64,000 nt of DNA from Flavihumibacter sp. UBA7668. Its GTDB lineage: Bacteria; Bacteroidota; Bacteroidia; Chitinophagales; Chitinophagaceae. The stretch lies in the NCBI RefSeq assembly GCF_002483205.1, contig NZ_DLHM01000002.1, positions 248,001 through 312,000 on the forward strand. The letters run 5' to 3'. A program made the position numbers and the translations under genes. The notes beneath the pieces are model-generated. The model saw only the letters and a list, made by a program, of their open reading frames with translations, was not told the origin of the DNA and ran no database searches. Shown here one piece after another: positions 61,184 through 64,000 of this stretch. How positions within the stretch are numbered: the stretch's first letter is position 1; each line of letters opens with the position of its first letter.

Positions 61184-64000
61184 AAATTATCCCTGCCCTC
61201 CATTCCTGTGGCGTTACTCCATATTCCTGTTTAAATACACGGGCGAAATAACCGGCATCTATATATCCACAATCCAGTGCAATGGATCCAATACTTTGCC
61301 TTGGATCGGCCAGCAATTCCTTCGCTTTTTGCAATCGTACCAGCCGGATGAATTTATTAGGCGTGCAATTGGTCAGGGCTTCCAGTTTACGGTGTAATTG
61401 GGAATGACTCATAAATACCTGCCGGCATAACTGTTCTACATTAAACTCATAATTGGAGAAATTGGCTTCCACCAATTCCCTTATTTTTTTTACAAACTCA
61501 TGCTCTTTTATATTCGTTGATGCTACTGCCTCAACTGGCATTTCCGCAGCGGCCAACCCGATCTGTTTGCTGTAATATTGCTGCAGGTTTTTTCGCTGCT
61601 CAAGCAGTTTTCGGATACGCAATAACAACTCATCTTTATTAAACGGTTTTTCCAGATAAACATCAGCTCCTTTTTCCAATCCCTCCAACTTACTTTGTAT
61701 ATCTGCCTTCGCGGTTAGCATGATGATGGGAATATGACTGGTGCGTTCATCTTCCCGTAATTTCCGGCACATTTCAAAGCCATCAATATAGGGCATCATT
61801 ACATCGGTGATAATTAAATCTGGTATGATATCAACGGCAATAGCATAGCCTTCCTGTCCGTCTTTTCCTACACTCAGTTTATAATCTGGCAAACAGGTGG
61901 CGGTATAGGCTACTACATCAATATTGTCTTCTACAAGTAACAATAAGGGTTTATTGCTTTCCTTTGTAGTATCCTTTTGTTTATTTGCCGTGGCTGGCAG
62001 ACCAGCATCTTTCAATGGGAGGGAGGGCACTGTTTCCAGTAATTCCGATTGTGCCTTTTTAAATGGAATACTGATGGTAAACTCGGTTCCTCTGGTTGCA
62101 CCAACAGGCGGACTTTTTACCGTTATTGTTCCGTCCATCAATTTCACCAGTTCCTGGGTAAGGGAGAGCCCAATGCCTGTACCTTCTGTTGTTCGGGTAT
62201 GGCTATTGTCCACCTGATAAAATCGGTCAAAAATATGTTCCAGCTGATTTTCCGGTATGCCGATGCCCGTGTCTTTTACTTTTAGAACAAGAATGGTAGT
62301 ATCCGGATCAGGATTGGCAAGCTGTGTTATTGATACATACACATTTCCTAATGCCGGTGTAAATTTTAAGGCATTGGACAGTAGGTTGGTTATTATCTGA
62401 CTCAGTTTTTCCGGATCATAGGCTACCCGCATTTCATCGGTATCTGCCAGAAAATGAAATTGCTTTTGCTGACTCGCTGCCAGTGATTGAAAAGCTTCCA
62501 CAATGTATCGCAGAAAGGCAACCAGGTCTCCGTTGATTTGGTGAAGACTCATCTTACCGTCTTCAAGTTTCGATAAATCCAGTAATTCATTTACCAGTTT
62601 CAGCAGATTGTTTCCATTGCGAACAATCATGTTAAGTCCGTCATGGAGATGTTTTTCCGGATCGCTTTTGATCTGATTTGCCATGCCCAGAATAACGGTT
62701 AGAGGTGTCCGAAATTCATGCGTAATGTTGGCATATAGCTGTGTTTTTACAGAATTTAATTCTTTGATTCGTTTGGCTTCTTTCTGCTCAAATTTTAGTT
62801 GTGTTTGGAGTCTGGCTTTGTTTACTTTGAATCTGAAATAGGAAATCGCGCCATAGCCAATCAAAAATGCATAAATCAGGTAGGCCCACCAACTCAGCCA
62901 CCAGGGCGGCAGGCTGGTAATAATTAATTCAGCCACTTTGTTGCTCCAGATTCCCCGGCTATTGGAGCCCTGCACGCGGAAGGTATAGTTGCCTGAAGGA
63001 AGGTGAATATAATTGGCTCTTCGGCGGTTTCCACTTTCTACCCATTCTTTATCTATGCCTGCCAATTGATAGCGGTATTTATTCTGATCCGGAGCCCTGA
63101 AATCAAGTGAGGAGAATTCAATGGTTAGCTGATCCTGCTCATGGTGGAGGGTGATGGCCGGAGTAAATTCAATCGCTTCTTTCAATAGTCCGCTTCCGTC
63201 GTTGGGCTTAATCTCTTTGTTATTGATCAATAATCGGGTGATGAATATATTTGGTGCAAATGTGTCGATCAGTATTTCTTTGGGATTAAAAACATTCATG
63301 CCGTTGATGCCACCGAAGGCGAGCTGACCGTTTGGAAATTTCGCAAAAGCACCCGTATTGAATTCGGCTGCCTGCAGGCCTGCTACTTCCGTAAAATGCC
63401 GGATATCGAATGTGCTATTCTTAGTAGCCGTAATACAAAAGAGCCCGTTATTGGTACTGCCCCATATATTCCCCATTTCATCTGAGAGGATGCCATAGAC
63501 GACATCATTGCAGAGCCCCTCTGCTGTGGTAATGTGACTGAATTTGCCGGTTGCTTTCTCCATCCGGTTCAGTCCGCCTCCCTTGGTACTGATCCATAAA
63601 GTACCGGGGTCTGAGGGGTCGTCCAGAAAAGAAGAAATATGTCCGTTGTTTAAGGAATTCCTGTTTTTCAGATTGGTTTGAAACCAGGTTATTTTGGGTG
63701 AAATCGCAGCCTGGTTTTCAATTTTTGCAAATCCTTTTTCAGTGCCCATCCATATAATGCCACTTCCATCCTGGTAGATGGTGGTGATTTGCGTATTTTT
63801 ATCCAATTGAATGGTTGAATCATTGGAAAGCGTGTATTCTTTTGCCTTTCCGGTGGCGGGATTAAATACGGTAAAGCTTCCGCCTAATCCGCCTATCCAG
63901 AAATGACCTTCATTGTCTTCCAGCATCCGTTGATCATCGCCATAATTGCCTTTGAGGTCAACCGGATAAATGCTGCTTTTTTTAGTGGTAAGATTTATTT
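61182..64000 (-). CDS. Hybrid two-component system protein (5' truncated by window edge)
   Basis: More than 930 residues are visible and the frame is open to base 64000, so the start lies outside. In order: ligand-binding beta-propeller repeats of the Reg_prop type (NEGHFWIGGLGGSFTVFNP, GIIWMGTEKG, GTLWISTKGGGLNRM), a Y_Y_Y domain (YRYQLAGIDKEWVESGNRRRANYIHLPSGNYTFRVQGSN), one membrane helix (WWAYLIYAFLIGYGAISYF), HisKA with His in ANITHEFRTPLTVILG, HATPase (NLLSNALKFT, DTGIGIPE, GTGIGLSLTQEL), a receiver (LIITDVMMPYIDGFEM) and an AraC-type DNA-binding end (SIGSIALDCGYIDAGYFARVFKQEYGVTPQEWRAG). Such proteins sense oligosaccharides and activate polysaccharide loci. The target lies beyond the window or is the xylan locus. 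Confidence 0.93.
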   Translation of the reverse strand, partial: INLTTKKSSIYPVDLKGNYGDDQRMLEDNEGHFWIGGLGGSFTVFNPATGKAKEYTLSNDSTIQLDKNTQITTIYQDGSGIIWMGTEKGFAKIENQAAISPKITWFQTNLKNRNSLNNGHISSFLDDPSDPGTLWISTKGGGLNRMEKATGKFSHITTAEGLCNDVVYGILSDEMGNIWGSTNNGLFCITATKNSTFDIRHFTEVAGLQAAEFNTGAFAKFPNGQLAFGGINGMNVFNPKEILIDTFAPNIFITRLLINNKEIKPNDGSGLLKEAIEFTPAITLHHEQDQLTIEFSSLDFRAPDQNKYRYQLAGIDKEWVESGNRRRANYIHLPSGNYTFRVQGSNSRGIWSNKVAELIITSLPPWWLSWWAYLIYAFLIGYGAISYFRFKVNKARLQTQLKFEQKEAKRIKELNSVKTQLYANITHEFRTPLTVILGMANQIKSDPEKHLHDGLNMIVRNGNNLLKLVNELLDLSKLEDGKMSLHQINGDLVAFLRYIVEAFQSLAASQQKQFHFLADTDEMRVAYDPEKLSQIITNLLSNALKFTPALGNVYVSITQLANPDPDTTILVLKVKDTGIGIPENQLEHIFDRFYQVDNSHTRTTEGTGIGLSLTQELVKLMDGTITVKSPPVGATRGTEFTISIPFKKAQSELLETVPSLPLKDAGLPATANKQKDTTKESNKPLLLLVEDNIDVVAYTATCLPDYKLSVGKDGQEGYAIAVDIIPDLIITDVMMPYIDGFEMCRKLREDERTSHIPIIMLTAKADIQSKLEGLEKGADVYLEKPFNKDELLLRIRKLLEQRKNLQQYYSKQIGLAAAEMPVEAVASTNIKEHEFVKKIRELVEANFSNYEFNVEQLCRQVFMSHSQLHRKLEALTNCTPNKFIRLVRLQKAKELLADPRQSIGSIALDCGYIDAGYFARVFKQEYGVTPQEWRAGII

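Overview
The window looks like a chromosomal segment from a member of the Bacteroidota, most likely a Chitinophagaceae-type soil or freshwater bacterium. Supporting signs are a SusC/SusD pair, a protein with a type IX secretion C-terminal sorting domain, a hybrid two-component regulator of the kind that controls polysaccharide loci, several TTTG/TAnnTTTG-like promoters without Shine-Dalgarno sequences, and many secreted or lipoprotein glycan enzymes. I see no rRNA, tRNA, phage, integrase, transposase or CRISPR array. The first gene (mannose-6-phosphate isomerase) and the last gene (hybrid sensor kinase) run off the window edges.

Positions 1-17110 hold housekeeping and peripheral metabolism: manA, a small membrane protein, a cyanophycinase-like S51 peptidase, a frameshifted DinB-type gene, an MFS exporter, a GNAT acetyltransferase, rnhA, a methylcrotonyl-CoA-type carboxyltransferase, a DUF3810 membrane metalloprotease, a SusC/SusD pair, a DUF1905/YdeI protein, dcd, a phosphopantetheinyl transferase and a secreted protein of unknown function.

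Positions 17272-25207 are the most unusual part. A small secreted protein is followed by a histidine kinase, a second kinase-like membrane protein that has lost its phospho-acceptor histidine and its ATPase domain, a LuxR-type response regulator, a predicted outer-membrane barrel with a coiled-coil insert, a protein that reads as a divergent cholesterol-dependent-cytolysin-like pore former, and a secreted ricin-type lectin. A similar 25-bp element lies just upstream of the kinase and of the barrel-toxin-lectin operon, each time 13 nt before a TAGWTTT hexamer-like box. The kinase-to-lectin block is bracketed by two copies of a dispersed palindrome. I infer a signal-controlled pore-former/lectin system.

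Positions 25209-35540 contain a DUF2130 coiled-coil protein, a DCC-domain membrane protein fused by overlap to a broken TIGR01777 epimerase, a TetR regulator with matching operators at its own promoter and at that of a thioesterase-ketosynthase-GMC-oxidoreductase run, a Gfo/Idh/MocA oxidoreductase, a secreted metallo-beta-lactamase-fold protein and a T9SS-sorted protein.

Positions 35741-55093 form a glucuronoxylan utilisation regulon. On the minus strand lie a LacI regulator, GH67 and GH115 alpha-glucuronidases, an SDR dehydrogenase, a GH10 xylanase, a GPH-family symporter, a GH43 enzyme, a sialate/acetylxylan-type esterase and a BNR-repeat sialidase-like protein. On the plus strand lie xylulokinase, xylose isomerase, mannonate dehydratase and a split transketolase. 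Together they can debranch and cut glucuronoxylan, import the products and send xylose and glucuronate into central metabolism.

Positions 55100-61200 are an AT-richer accessory stretch: two arrays of 11-bp tandem repeats, a perfect 23-bp inverted repeat, small unknown proteins, an HxlR regulator beside a decayed SDR gene, a lipoprotein, a thioredoxin-fold lipoprotein and a HigA antitoxin remnant that abuts the end of the hybrid sensor kinase. Three separate genes in the window carry homopolymer-length frameshifts, so assembly error must be excluded before calling them dead.
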